From Isotricha intestinalis (taxonomy: Eukaryota > Ciliophora > Litostomatea > Vestibuliferida > Isotrichidae), in NCBI GenBank assembly GCA_023807065.1, contig JAJJLU010003736.1, positions 1 to 34,793 on the forward strand: DNA of 34,793 nt, read 5' to 3'. Numbering within the stretch: the stretch's first letter is position 1; each line of letters opens with the position of its first letter. This document shows positions 9,101 to 16,859 of this stretch, piece by piece. Both the position numbers and the translations under genes were made by a program. Under the pieces are notes generated by a model that was given only the letters and a program-made list of their open reading frames with translations, did not search any database and was not told the DNA's origin.

Positions 9101-12036
9101 AACCTCCAACTACAAAATTAGAAATTTATTGTAAAGTTAGAGATCAATATCATGCTGAAAATGTAGTATCAACAAAAATAACAATAGTTAATCATATTGA
9201 TGATGATGAAAATTATGTTTTAACAGATGTATTAAGTAATTATGATTTAAATCCAGATATTGAAGATTTAAAATATTTTACAAGAAGTGAATTTTTAAAA
9301 AGTGTAAGTGTAAATCCTTATAGAGAAGTAAGACCAAATTTATATTATTCAACATTTGAAACTTCACTTGATGGTTCAAAAATATTAATGAATGATCCAA
9401 ATTGTGTAGATTCATATTGTAATAGTCATGGTGAATGTGGAATTATAGATGTTACTATTTCTTGCGATTGTAAATCTGGTTATGTAGGAAATAATTGTAA
9501 TATTTTAAAAACTGGTTATTCTAGATTAGCTTATTATTATCAGGAAATGTATGGAAGAGTTTTTGATTTAATTCAAAATAGAGGATTAACTATTGGTGAT
9601 GACATTCTATTTAATACTCTTTATAATGTTTTTTATTCTTCTCAATTTTTCTTCCAGGATGATATATTTTTCACTAGGTATCTTGTTGAATATGTTAATT
9701 ATTTAAAAAATGATGCTTATGATTTTATTTTACAATCTGACCCTTATCTTGATAAATTATTTGATCTTGCAGATTTTTTCTTTAGCTACTTTTATATTAA
9801 GTTAAATAAACAGAAATTAAGTAATATGTTTTCTTCTAGTGATTTACCTTGGAGAAATACTTCTCTTTTATTATCTCAACAAACTAATTATGAAAATGCT
9901 TTTTATATGTTTACTGATATGTTAGAGGGATTTACAAAGTTTTTAATTGAGAATAATTATCCAGATTATGATTTTGAATCAACTCATTTCCATTATATAT
10001 TCTTAAAAATTACAGAATCATTCTCAGATTCAGAATGGTTTGAGCAAAATAATTATGTTAAACATTATAAATCTTATGTATTATTCATGGATTGTTTGAA
10101 AACAAAAAGAGCATCATTTAATTATTATTTAAATATAATAGAATACAAACAATATCCATATAGTTGGGAAACAACATATTATTTAAATATGACATCATCA
10201 TTTTTATCAATAAAAATATATGATTTCAGAGGAAATGAAGTGTCGGTAAAAGATTGTGAAGCAGAACATCCAATAAAATTATATATATCATTTTATGCAT
10301 ATAATTGGATAGAATATATAAATAAACAAAAATTCCTTTTTGATCCTGAAAATTATAAATTACCAAATGATCCTGTTTTTAAAGATCCTATATTTATAAA
10401 TTCTTCTGGAGCAGTTTTAAATGATACTGTTGATCAAAGAATACAAAAATATTATAGATATTATAATATTACAGGAATTTATTATACTCCAAATGATAAA
10501 GCACTTTATGATACTAAAGGAATTACTTTTGAAACATTTACAAGTGATACTGATTATATGATTTTAAATTCTGATCATTTAGATACTTTTTCTACAATGT
10601 TAATTCCTAATGTTATGGAATTTGTTGTTGATGGAAGATTTTTTTATTTAAAAAAAATTCGTTTACTTAAATGGAAAGGAAATTATTTTGGTAATCCTGG
10701 TTTTGTTACAATATTTATTTTTTTCATGTTATATTTCTTTGGTTGTTTCTTTTACTTTTTATTTGATAAAAATTATTTTGTCCAAATTAATGAATTAAAT
10801 TTTTTAAAAAAAGAAATAATTAAAATTCATTATCCTTACAAACAAATAGATCCAGGTGTTAATGATAAAAATATATTTGATATGATTCCAAATTACAACC
10901 CTGAAGAATATAATAAAAAAGAAATTAAACATATGTTTGATAATGTGAATTTTGATAGTGAGAGAAATTCAGAAAATGTTTCAGAAATTGAAACAGAAAA
11001 TGTATTTAATTTAAATAGAAAAAAATCATCAAAAGGAAATCCTCCAAAAAAAAGTAAGAAAAGTAATTATTCTTCATCAAATGGATCAGAAGAAAATGAA
11101 GAAGAAGATAATTATAATGGTAGTGATTTTCATTCTGAAGAAAGTGATAATAAAACAAATAAATTAATGAAAAGAAAAAAGAAAAGGAAAAAAAGTATTT
11201 TTTCAATTCAAGAGAAAATATCAATGAATACTAAAAAACATAATTTCTTTATAAATACAGATAAAACAAGACCTAATTATGTTTCATTGAGAAAATTTCA
11301 TAATTCAGATCTTGAAACTCAAGGAGAAAATTTACCTGAAGATTTATTAAATGAAAAAGAAGAAAGATTCAAAGCTCTTGAATCATATACAAATTTAAAA
11401 TTAGCAACAAGTGAATTTATTAAATGGAATATTCAAACAAGACATATTTTATTTGGTCCTATTTTAAATAGAAGTTTATTTAATCAAAGATGGAAAAAAT
11501 TCACTATATTAATTACTCAATTATTAGTTAATTTAATGTTAATTTCTGTATTTTTAACAAATGATGAAAAAATAACTGAAAAAAAATTTGGTAAATGTCT
11601 TTCAATAGCAATTATAACAGCAATATTAAGTAATCTTTTTATATATGCAATATCCTTTTTTTTCATTACTTCAGTATATCAAAGAAAAAGATTATTTCAA
11701 TTAGTTATGAAAGGAGGTCAATTAGTTGTTATTAAAGCATATAATAAAGTTAAAAAGCAAAATTTTACTTCAAATATAATTGGTTTAATTATTTGTTTTA
11801 TTGTTTGGATTATTTGTTATTATATTACTTTTACTTTTGTTGCTGTTTGGCAATTCCAAAGAAAAGGTTGGATTGTTATTTTAATTTTAAGTGAATTTAT
11901 TGATCTTGTTATTGGGGAATTAGGGGTTGAAGTTTTTATTGGATTTTTATATCATTATAGAAAAGACAGTAATTGCATGAGAGATTGTGGTGAGTGGTTT
12001 AATCGATTAAGATGTTATAGAACCCTTTTCCCTTAA
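157..12036 (+). CDS. Giant Cys-rich LamG-like/REJ/EGF receptor-like membrane protein (3959 aa)
   Basis: Not assignable to a named gene, but the architecture is readable. Residues 1-28 form a hydrophobic signal peptide. Eight LamG/concanavalin-like modules follow. Each has an early aromatic FW-type motif (near residues 325, 683, 950, 1201, 1442, 1851, 2157, 2442) and a later W motif such as NKWNYV or GKWTFI. Cys-rich furin-like stretches lie between them, the largest at about 2690-2800. A REJ-like region (about 2810-3015; SPQNGYIKVIPTIGLLETTT) is followed by an EGF domain (about 3080-3114; GECGIIDVTISCDCKSGY). The sequence SDHLDTFSTMLIPN resembles the end of a GPS motif but lacks its Cys residues. 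Membrane helices lie near 3516-3538, 3782-3802, 3816-3840, 3878-3902 and 3910-3935. A charged Ser/Lys/Glu-rich loop of about 240 residues follows the first helix. The helix-2/3 region (NQRWKKFTILITQLLVN) recalls polycystin-1-type proteins. A cell-surface adhesion or sensory receptor role is inferred. No intron or stop interrupts it. Confidence 0.85.
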   Translation: MNEYGNIYIIFNFIYILILFLIKNIKSYDNFPEKYYQSDMFFNSGDLQTNRLIAAKYFTDNTIEIYIKNQGFNLRKDYSLQETTTHYNAWEKMEDKSSYKNLYENSVQAKNLTYKFPTGKFIEKNYTINHKFWLICVSTSCNIKILFLDSDKNEDVNNCETTGANVELISISIKRKEEDPANPDSDIIYNVTCPDSPDIQVTKLDYIRISSNLNISMSFHWTTLQTIDYKVTPKGVYSFKGGICDDATNPCVEGYACIGSECVKCDISCYTCFQQNSNTNCGRDCSIIATTALSDTGTCKIGYVDLAKFADFTITDMGPPRTNRMTFSFWYFFIRNGTSIASIITEFFTMEITYNKLTCSCLIPGVGVNNNNLNENKWNYVKCGYSKDHGNSTQVFLQAYSGGTREINKYSTYGEGDVNHYKYFFRKSEVVKISFNGFSSYAYFYMKSFFVFKEYLPDPYDIKYFQLEKFVSPITFGEIILSIPFDFIEKDGDHFNIKYYSYDSTSNEGIANLFIASDKDANLYPPRTFKRLNLFTEQNIKYTTPDLYGISKVQMTTLDLFNAFDNYPFSCMSKHFLDISTNDATTRCVENCPEAYSMIHGLNNNKGICNYDCTTFSSTLCLDENHELLTLTNNYKCKDETTYYDTFYKCEGLNEENVLFYSHKFTPGNIVIDLSKYYLNSYFVEFWIHISNDYQTDGKHYLFYLNSIQIRREDAGNYVCVVDSNVNGIDLIINEWNHVVLSIVYEPKENQLQRTKAYYLVNNNFDYGNFVENMEKPLPLLKIYFCDHEPSTCDGIDVVWGSAFYKNIRVWDGNKAQPSIIKRYDSLFPSSKINMVYSLLFYLSLKGKDIANNKLHAHYYFENIFDVKFSYNTWNFPQYNYGNDFYLPQTCSLTGCFRCHTNTNCYECLNGYYLSKGICKLKNGQKFFKLPMSGVYPKIILGESIYEPVVTMTFWIKCFGFFSSTFGTIINYSDVLRISFDPTENTETTGINLMYYTGSEAIALANYYYFRHHIGKWTFISVSHYNKYNDTYYPSMTRFEVNENYCPLKVERTYNLKFNNITFDTDILALYTKLKIYQTFLVGAYKYEIDNSLSSLVIKQYFLPVNSGSNCILDDGQSYGCDYDDFDNLNPITNCHSSCNSDCYISSRFDKCACNYNNQQTKLFLGNYSLFYCNNSNFINFAGANDITINDVKTAHLTLKYTMNFWVYANNYVDKQFGGINLTWTGHLNMTVNLADDGLYYFKCSSQMKVDLNLTFHVGQWNFLHCAIDYPNSYFYLNTYEGSKSTDFETLIPRYELTQSTAILTIKDLSKEKNWGVLFYQFIRLWSDAIPSASFLSKIEIKLITRFNGLLHDWNCLVGNFGDKKCNNLGDSSYDFTVTNHTFMPMNYIPEASYSTLGFCGDEGEYFDKKTHKCVQFTAVSNIQGGKMQINDVEVSYNHNYGIAFWILLENDEDINYSSGGIDIDWSYHMKIALVYDLDVLNGYCFPQNYPPYSDILGQPYNPSNEDTKYTNKLKNVLNGESIGLKNVNGKWLWIQCSLSYYNRKYYFNDKDTDLINEILYEDNTDVIRNDEPMGWFFSDLKKPKSVLTMKIPQLTTSKIFLRALYCFRDFIPRNYNFKYMDLSLMPSETFPALSLAINFANYIINKSTRKFTVTYQTYSSTFKRGEGLMESYLVNVNNLQLSANFVFLPLCNGESTEKYDPNTNLCVRIDNCDLIGLNAVYCMEENSPLICKPNYFLNILSDQSTVCKTTCDTNLRTPGSALNIGVCNADCLDSDILRNCPHTLSDLQNYVSNFECVISYPRVDYQCFIRTGNANENKGALFYSNCNRPYNFNHFFSSELTNRISKNGYIIELWFMIDNIICEWNDGQTYHILYAYPHEVYRTGNNFYYKVLGTNVHQLRQINLYEWNKLIIYADVMNSEITIYQNFNFDLKDEDGNDAIINFGTNKLNTLYIYFCSCYGNNADGYRTPLCEKRNIQFGSVFYNNLRIWDLSLTNIETIQAYNSGIYTNIPDSLLVNYPLTLEYIDNNLLIDTIGIYGEDISGVIDPNTYEMGHRDKLIIYNYSTKFDWGITHLGNYIYGIDDKTLLVNECDPICRRCYAQSPEKCYECINGYVLYGQKCIFTKGKFFLKTPSTSKGEYSFITSTSTSDITKLSSFTISFWVKFYGVLKGVNTQNPYILSISTTTYLAFRREDRSLVLLENGRTVFEDKNFVNYIGKWIPIQIADYISTGYHEIYPHMFTLMVNRIDIPFASGYTIPETGITFSQINLGNEIIALFNDMRIYSKFYQGAYGKVMSTNTLTGQNTDLFIHFEMNANQIDKCISTDDLIASINIVCVSDYSPYFDDEIILNQNCMMNDMQYLEVYYNEITGEYLSGCEDCYETCTEFCYKSGNERCSCDTSKGVYWLRRNSAMETICEKIPYLDFSNIKAITLTNPPMTETYEYTTEFWFFVYSYNLVTNNFKKIMIEWNYHNKITISNENVLRVNCIPIHDSTNTVTDKYPDSRSQSISYYKWVHIRCGTDLLKGKYFLLSNEADLRAKKVNYPNYETISADIRLDPYKYFKIYRSDDSYTNFGYIFIRELKLWQQYNFEYLDSRYYDFKDLSIESIKKTFPGLLWYYRNLYEEIDSKLVLIEELSETRIQLGYQPDYIGYNIIDPNVEGKTSLLTLCPNDEVYSEDNFACIQDIADPTNECGQFADPNENCLICRENKKYLHAVDGSCVDECPATYFGNDKILQCRECHETCYRCTNRFYNNCTECTGSLYFNYKENTCIENCESVGLTKSNTRPNICVVFDAEASLVNVDTVTPIDVNTFTHIQATVVGATATGYTTYWRFNVSETNKINTDLGYEDVLDDDATPFTGDLTLLDTPLDHTFFKIGHKYVFHLDIIKENDGSNVTVTVTWVLTMNQSPQNGYIKVIPTIGLLETTTFVMTCYDFLDENTNTEDLEYFFYFIEDDTSSVINLSKDWSTNNEVYSNFSVRYYQPPTTKLEIYCKVRDQYHAENVVSTKITIVNHIDDDENYVLTDVLSNYDLNPDIEDLKYFTRSEFLKSVSVNPYREVRPNLYYSTFETSLDGSKILMNDPNCVDSYCNSHGECGIIDVTISCDCKSGYVGNNCNILKTGYSRLAYYYQEMYGRVFDLIQNRGLTIGDDILFNTLYNVFYSSQFFFQDDIFFTRYLVEYVNYLKNDAYDFILQSDPYLDKLFDLADFFFSYFYIKLNKQKLSNMFSSSDLPWRNTSLLLSQQTNYENAFYMFTDMLEGFTKFLIENNYPDYDFESTHFHYIFLKITESFSDSEWFEQNNYVKHYKSYVLFMDCLKTKRASFNYYLNIIEYKQYPYSWETTYYLNMTSSFLSIKIYDFRGNEVSVKDCEAEHPIKLYISFYAYNWIEYINKQKFLFDPENYKLPNDPVFKDPIFINSSGAVLNDTVDQRIQKYYRYYNITGIYYTPNDKALYDTKGITFETFTSDTDYMILNSDHLDTFSTMLIPNVMEFVVDGRFFYLKKIRLLKWKGNYFGNPGFVTIFIFFMLYFFGCFFYFLFDKNYFVQINELNFLKKEIIKIHYPYKQIDPGVNDKNIFDMIPNYNPEEYNKKEIKHMFDNVNFDSERNSENVSEIETENVFNLNRKKSSKGNPPKKSKKSNYSSSNGSEENEEEDNYNGSDFHSEESDNKTNKLMKRKKKRKKSIFSIQEKISMNTKKHNFFINTDKTRPNYVSLRKFHNSDLETQGENLPEDLLNEKEERFKALESYTNLKLATSEFIKWNIQTRHILFGPILNRSLFNQRWKKFTILITQLLVNLMLISVFLTNDEKITEKKFGKCLSIAIITAILSNLFIYAISFFFITSVYQRKRLFQLVMKGGQLVVIKAYNKVKKQNFTSNIIGLIICFIVWIICYYITFTFVAVWQFQRKGWIVILILSEFIDLVIGELGVEVFIGFLYHYRKDSNCMRDCGEWFNRLRCYRTLFP
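1060..8150 (+). repeat. Two protein-level blocks of four LamG-like modules (ABCD / EFGH)
   Basis: Module sequence types run 1-2-3-1 and then 1-2-3-1. Modules A, D, E and H share one style (D, E and H have an IxxxW..H strand). B and F share a following segment with a Cys-rich turn, then GSAFYKNIRVWD in B and GSVFYNNLRIWD in F. C and G are each preceded by a CxxCxRCxxxxxxxCYECxNGY motif. The Cys pattern after A (CVENCPE...GICNYDC) also matches that after E (CKTTCDT...GVCNADC). The offset between partners is about 1120-1240 residues. This indicates an old duplication of a supra-domain. It is visible in protein, not in DNA identity. Confidence 0.7.
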
Positions 12037-12837
12037 ATTTTAATTTTAAATATTATGTTTTAAATTTAAATCTTATTTTTTAATTCTGGTTTTTTGTTTA
12101 AATTATTAAATTGATTTATATAAATTTTTTTATTTTGTTTTAAAGAAATGAAAAAAATAAATTATAATAAATAAAGATATTAAAGAATTAAGTCTATTAA
12201 TAGGATATTAAATGTAATAACTTCAAATTAGAATGATTCACATTAAAAACATGAAAAACACAATAAGAATCTTCCTTCTAGAAGATAACTTAAAAATAAT
12301 ATTTTCAATTCATCCTTTTTATGATAAAAAAGAAATTAAGCCAAATAATTTCATCTTTAAATTTTATTATTTAATAACAGAAAAAAGAAAGAAAAAAAAA
12401 AACATGATTATTTATATATATAGAATATTATTTATGAAATAACAGTTTAAATTAAAATGAAAAGATGAGAAAAAATCATTTCAAGTTAGAAAAGTATAAA
12501 GATAAATAAATAAAATTTAAAAAAAAGAACAACAAAATTATTAAAAAAATTAATAGAACATAAAGCAATGATAAATTCTTTCAAAGAATTAACTAACAAA
12601 AACAAAAGAAATGAATTTAAAATAATAATGACATAAGTTCATTATCATTAAATTACTTTATAAGTACCTAGTTGATACAACAAAAAATAATATTATGTAT
12701 TTATCTTTCAATAAGTCAAATTATTATTCATGATATTTATTAGGAATTACAAAAATTTAAAACAATAAAAATATTTAATTGAATGATATTAGGAAATAAA
12801 TATATTATTTTTAATTTAATTATGCTTAAATAAAAAA
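12037..12837. other. Intergenic region, 801 bases, no supported gene
   Basis: AT-rich spacer between the receptor gene and the MORN gene, probably the 3' UTR of the first and the promoter of the second. One 69-codon ATG frame at 12233-12442 exists, but its product is Ile/Lys/Asn-rich with no domain and is not supported. I see no tRNA, repeat array or mobile element. Confidence 0.6.
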
Positions 12838-14418
12838 ATGGGGAATAATAACCAAAAAAAAAATCATGTGTCATTCTATTTTACTGGAGTTAAAATATAT
12901 AATAATAATAATAAAAATGATGATTTTTTAACATCTTATATAACAAATTATCAAACAACAATGAAAAAACATCAAAAAATAAAAAAAAAAAAAGATATGT
13001 ATGATAAGGAATTATTAGAATTTTGTTCAGTAAAAAAAAGATTAAGTACAAATGATGCATTTCAAGATTTTTGTAATAAAAATTTTATCCCCCCCAAAAA
13101 TCAAAATTCAATAAGTTTAAATCCAATTATATCTTTTACAAATTCTATAAAACATGTTTTTAATAAGAAAAATAAAGATAGAAAAGATGTATTAGGTTTA
13201 TCAATATCCCAATTACAAAAAAATAATACAATATTAAGTCAAAGAACAAATATAAGTGAAAATTCTTCTATTTCATTGTTGAATACAAATCAAATGTTGG
13301 TCACTAAAAAAAATTTAAGTTTAAATAAAATAAATAGAGTAAATTCAAATCAATTTATTATAAAAAAAAATAATTTTTTCCCTCATGTAACACCTGAAAG
13401 AAGATATTCAATTAGTTTACCTTTTTATAATCCTGCTCTTTATAATAGACCTCAAATAAATGAAAATAAAGAAAGTTTACCTATTTATATATCTAAACAC
13501 TTTGAATTAAATTATGATCAAAAAATTAAACGAAATGAAGAAAGAATATATGGTTTATTCATTAAAAAACCTAAAAATTTTTCTTTCATAGGAACAAAAG
13601 AAAAAGAAAATAAAATAGGATTTGGAGTTGTAAAATGGGAAGATAATAGTAAATTATTAGGGAAATTTAATAATAATAAATTAAATAGTATATCATATTT
13701 TATGAATGAATTAGATCAAACAACTTTTAAAGGTTATTACACAGAAAATAAACCATTAGGTTTTGGAATATATCATTCAAAAAATGATGATTTATTATGT
13801 CAAGGTGAATGGGTAAATAATAAATTAAATGGAATTGGAGTTCAATTATGGAATCATTCTAATTTTTTTTATGGTGAATTTAAAGATAATACTAAAGAAG
13901 GAATTGGAACTGTAAGATTTGAAGATGGAACAATTTATAATGGAGAATTTAAAAATAATAATATTGAAGGTGTTGGAATGATTTATTATGAAGGGAAAGA
14001 TTATTATGAAGGAGAATTTAAAAATGGAATTATTCATGGTTTTGGAAGATTTTTTTGGTCTAATGGAAAAAGATATATTGGTCATTATAATCATGGAATT
14101 AAAAATGGTTTTGGAATTTATATTAATGATATTAAAGGATTTGATGGGATTATTGGCTTTTGGAATAAAGGAAAATTAAATGGACCTTGTATTTCTTTTA
14201 AAAAAAATAAAATTTATTATTATTTATTTCAAAATGGTCTAAGGTATAAAAACATTAAAGCAGGAATTTTTTGTTTAAATTATTTAACAAATAATAATAG
14301 AAATTATAGAAAAATATTTGATATGAATGAGAATAAATTAATAAAATTTATTAAATCTGTTATTCAAAATAATGATATTTCTTTTGAAAAAAAAGAAAAA
14401 ATATATGAATATATTTAA
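12838..14418 (+). CDS. MORN-repeat protein (526 aa)
   Basis: The C-terminal half (about residues 240-468) contains roughly eight MORN repeats. They are recognisable by the recurring G-x-G step followed by aromatic residues (IGFGVVKW, LGFGIYHS, NGIGVQLW, EGIGTVRF, EGVGMIYY, HGFGRFFW, NGFGIYI) and by YxGEF strands (FYGEFKD, YNGEFKN, YEGEFKN). MORN arrays bind phospholipids or act as scaffolds at membranes and cytoskeletal junctions in protists. The N-terminal 230 residues are basic, Asn/Ser-rich and without a recognised domain. The protein starts MGNNNQKK, so Gly2 could be myristoylated, although position 6 is not the preferred Ser/Thr. The ATG sits behind an A-run, as in most neighbouring genes. 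The family call is firm; the exact function is unknown. Confidence 0.9.
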   Translation: MGNNNQKKNHVSFYFTGVKIYNNNNKNDDFLTSYITNYQTTMKKHQKIKKKKDMYDKELLEFCSVKKRLSTNDAFQDFCNKNFIPPKNQNSISLNPIISFTNSIKHVFNKKNKDRKDVLGLSISQLQKNNTILSQRTNISENSSISLLNTNQMLVTKKNLSLNKINRVNSNQFIIKKNNFFPHVTPERRYSISLPFYNPALYNRPQINENKESLPIYISKHFELNYDQKIKRNEERIYGLFIKKPKNFSFIGTKEKENKIGFGVVKWEDNSKLLGKFNNNKLNSISYFMNELDQTTFKGYYTENKPLGFGIYHSKNDDLLCQGEWVNNKLNGIGVQLWNHSNFFYGEFKDNTKEGIGTVRFEDGTIYNGEFKNNNIEGVGMIYYEGKDYYEGEFKNGIIHGFGRFFWSNGKRYIGHYNHGIKNGFGIYINDIKGFDGIIGFWNKGKLNGPCISFKKNKIYYYLFQNGLRYKNIKAGIFCLNYLTNNNRNYRKIFDMNENKLIKFIKSVIQNNDISFEKKEKIYEYI

Positions 14419-14883
14419 TGATATATAAATAAGTTAATGATTGTTTTAGTAGATTATAAATATGTTAAAATGTTTCTTCAAATGATTTTTATTGTCTTGA
14501 GAATATAAAAAATGAATTTTTATTGTCTTGACAATAAAATAACGGAACTTTAAATAATGAAAAATTTTAATGAACAATAATTATATTGAATAAATTTAAT
14601 TAATTGAATGGAATTTTATATACTAAAAAAATTAAGAAAAACGAGAGAATAGATTCAATAAAATAATTATTATTTAAAGATTTTTATGTATTTTGATATA
14701 TTTAAAATCTTTTAAATAATAATAAGAAGTTTTATATTTAACTAATAAAAACTTAATTTTTATATATTCAATTGAAAATATTTGAAAGAACAGAAATATT
14801 TCATTGTATTATAAAGAAAATTAACTATTTAAAAAATATAAATTTTAAATTATATAAATCATTTAATATTATAATAATTCAAA
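14419..14883. other. Intergenic region, 465 bases, with one small repeat pair
   Basis: Spacer between two same-strand genes. Apart from the duplicated TTTTTATTGTCTTGA element annotated separately, it is featureless A/T sequence without a plausible reading frame or RNA gene. Confidence 0.6.
14486..14539. repeat. 15-bp direct repeat; second copy lies in a palindrome
   Basis: TTTTTATTGTCTTGA occurs at 14486-14500 and again at 14517-14531, 31 bases apart. At the second copy, TTTTATTGTC (14518-14527) faces its exact reverse complement GACAATAAAA (14530-14539) across a TT spacer, giving a 22-bp near-perfect palindrome. It could be a dimeric protein-binding site in the promoter of the phosphatase gene or a 3' end element of the MORN gene. 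Function unknown. Confidence 0.55.
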
Positions 14884-16674
14884 ATGGAAAAAAAAATAAA
14901 AGAACAACAAAAAGAGAAACAGAATTATGAAGCAAATCCAGCATTACAAATTTTAAAAAGATTGAATCAAAATCAATCTTATTCTTCTCGAAATATATTT
15001 AATAATAAAATATTGAATAAATCAAATGCATTTACATCATATCAAAAGACGTTAAATATAAATACTCCAAATGATTTAAAATCTTTATCTCAAACAATAA
15101 AAGCTTTAAATATAAATCAAAATCTTCCAAAAAAAAATAATGCTTCTCCGAATAAATCTCAAAATATAATTTACAGTAAAAAAAATTGGGTTCTTCAATC
15201 TCCTTCATGTTATAAAATGAAAAAAACAAATCCATTAATTTTTTCAAAAACGTCTCCTAGAAATTGTATTCCAAACTATTCAGATAATGATAAAAATGAT
15301 ATTACTTTAACAGCAGATACTACATTTAGTAAAAAATTAAATGTTGAAGATGAGTCTTTTTTAAATAATACAATGACTTATTTTGACAATTCTTTTTTGG
15401 AAAATCCTTTTGAAGAAAAAAGTGCTATTTTAAATATTGAAGATATTTTAATGATATCTGATAAATATATTAGTATAATTAATTCTATTAAAAAAGGAAA
15501 TGTTTGTGCTGATGAATGTTTTGAATGGTGGAATTTTTATTTTAATTCTTCCTTATATAATCAATTTGATAAGTATTTTGTTGTAGAAAAAAATAAGAAA
15601 GTTATTCAATATGCTAATAATCAAGAATTATTTTCTATTATTTTATGCTATGATTTATCTTTTCAACCTATTTTATATAATCATTTATGTTCTCTTTTAC
15701 TTGAATTAATATTACATCATTATAATATTTTGTTATTGATTAGTAAGTATTTATATTCTAAAATAATTATCTCTGGATATAATATTTGGGTGAAAAAATT
15801 AGAAGAAATGATTAAAAATACTAAATCAGATTTATGTTATATAATAGAGGAAATAAAAGGTATTTGTAGAACAATATCAAATATTCAAAGAGTAATATTA
15901 AGAAATTATGGAACTGTTATTAATTATAAAGATAATTCAAGAAAAATAAAAGAATTAGCAAATATATATAGAAATATACCATCAATGAAAATAGAGCAAT
16001 TAAATAACTTTTACAGAGATAAAATATATAAAATTTTAAATAAAAAAGGAAGTGTATTAGCATCAACATCATATATGGAAGAAAATAAAGGAATATTAGT
16101 TATAGATAATAAAATCCCAGTACCATATTTAAATAAAGAATCACTAAAAAAATATACTTTAGTTTTAGATTTAGATGAAACTTTAATCCACTTTAAAATT
16201 GATCCTGAAAATGAAACAAAAGGTGTTTTACAATTTAGACCAGGATTATTTGAGTTTTTAAATGGAATAAATAAATTTTATGAATTAGTAGTTTTTACTG
16301 CAAGTACACAAGATTATGCTGATCATATGATTAATTTAATAGAACAAGAAAAAATTTATTTTGATTATAGATTATATAGAAATCATACTACAATAATTGG
16401 AAGAGATTTTATAAAAGATATTAGTAAATTAGGAAGAGATTTAAGTAGAATTATTATTGTTGATAATATGGCACAAAATTTTAGATTACAAAAAGAAAAT
16501 GGGATTACTATTAAATCATTTTGGGGAAAAGAAGTTGATGATAGAGCTTTAATTGATTTACTTCCTATTTTATTAAATATTGCTAAAAATAATATGGATG
16601 TTAGAAGTGGTATTGTTTATTATAAAAATGATATTCTTAATAAAGTGACTTCGAATATTTATAGATCCAGTTAA
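14884..16674 (+). CDS. SCP/FCP1-family (NIF domain) protein phosphatase (596 aa)
   Basis: The C-terminal domain (about residues 422-585) is a HAD-superfamily Ser/Thr phosphatase of the small-CTD-phosphatase/FCP1 type. The nucleophile motif DLDET spans D429-T433 (DxDxT). VVFTASTQDYAD follows, then KDISKLGRDLSRIIIVDN with the conserved Lys and acidic motif at D527-N528, and a DLLPILL tail. Enzymes of this fold remove phosphate from serines of the RNA polymerase II CTD or other proteins, using Mg2+ and an aspartyl-phosphate intermediate. Family members usually have VDNSP; here it reads VDNMAQ. The roughly 420-residue N-terminal part is basic and Ser/Asn-rich up to about residue 150, then appears largely helical. 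Substrate unknown. Catalytic residues look intact. Confidence 0.92.
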   Translation: MEKKIKEQQKEKQNYEANPALQILKRLNQNQSYSSRNIFNNKILNKSNAFTSYQKTLNINTPNDLKSLSQTIKALNINQNLPKKNNASPNKSQNIIYSKKNWVLQSPSCYKMKKTNPLIFSKTSPRNCIPNYSDNDKNDITLTADTTFSKKLNVEDESFLNNTMTYFDNSFLENPFEEKSAILNIEDILMISDKYISIINSIKKGNVCADECFEWWNFYFNSSLYNQFDKYFVVEKNKKVIQYANNQELFSIILCYDLSFQPILYNHLCSLLLELILHHYNILLLISKYLYSKIIISGYNIWVKKLEEMIKNTKSDLCYIIEEIKGICRTISNIQRVILRNYGTVINYKDNSRKIKELANIYRNIPSMKIEQLNNFYRDKIYKILNKKGSVLASTSYMEENKGILVIDNKIPVPYLNKESLKKYTLVLDLDETLIHFKIDPENETKGVLQFRPGLFEFLNGINKFYELVVFTASTQDYADHMINLIEQEKIYFDYRLYRNHTTIIGRDFIKDISKLGRDLSRIIIVDNMAQNFRLQKENGITIKSFWGKEVDDRALIDLLPILLNIAKNNMDVRSGIVYYKNDILNKVTSNIYRSS

Positions 16675-16859
16675 AAAATATTTTCTTTTTGTAAATTATA
16701 TTATTTTTTTGTATTTATGAATTTTTGTTAAAAATATTTAATTTTTTTTAAATTAATATTAAAAGATAAAAGTTAAAAATATTTTTTTATAATTTGAATA
16801 TTAAATAATCTAAAATATATATTTAAAAAATTATTATTTTTTTATTTATTTCTTTTAAA

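Noticed and set aside
12233..12442. 69-codon ATG frame in the first long spacer
   Set aside because: Composition is what random A/T DNA gives (Ile, Lys, Asn, Tyr), there is no domain, and it ends in a poly-Lys run. No positive support.
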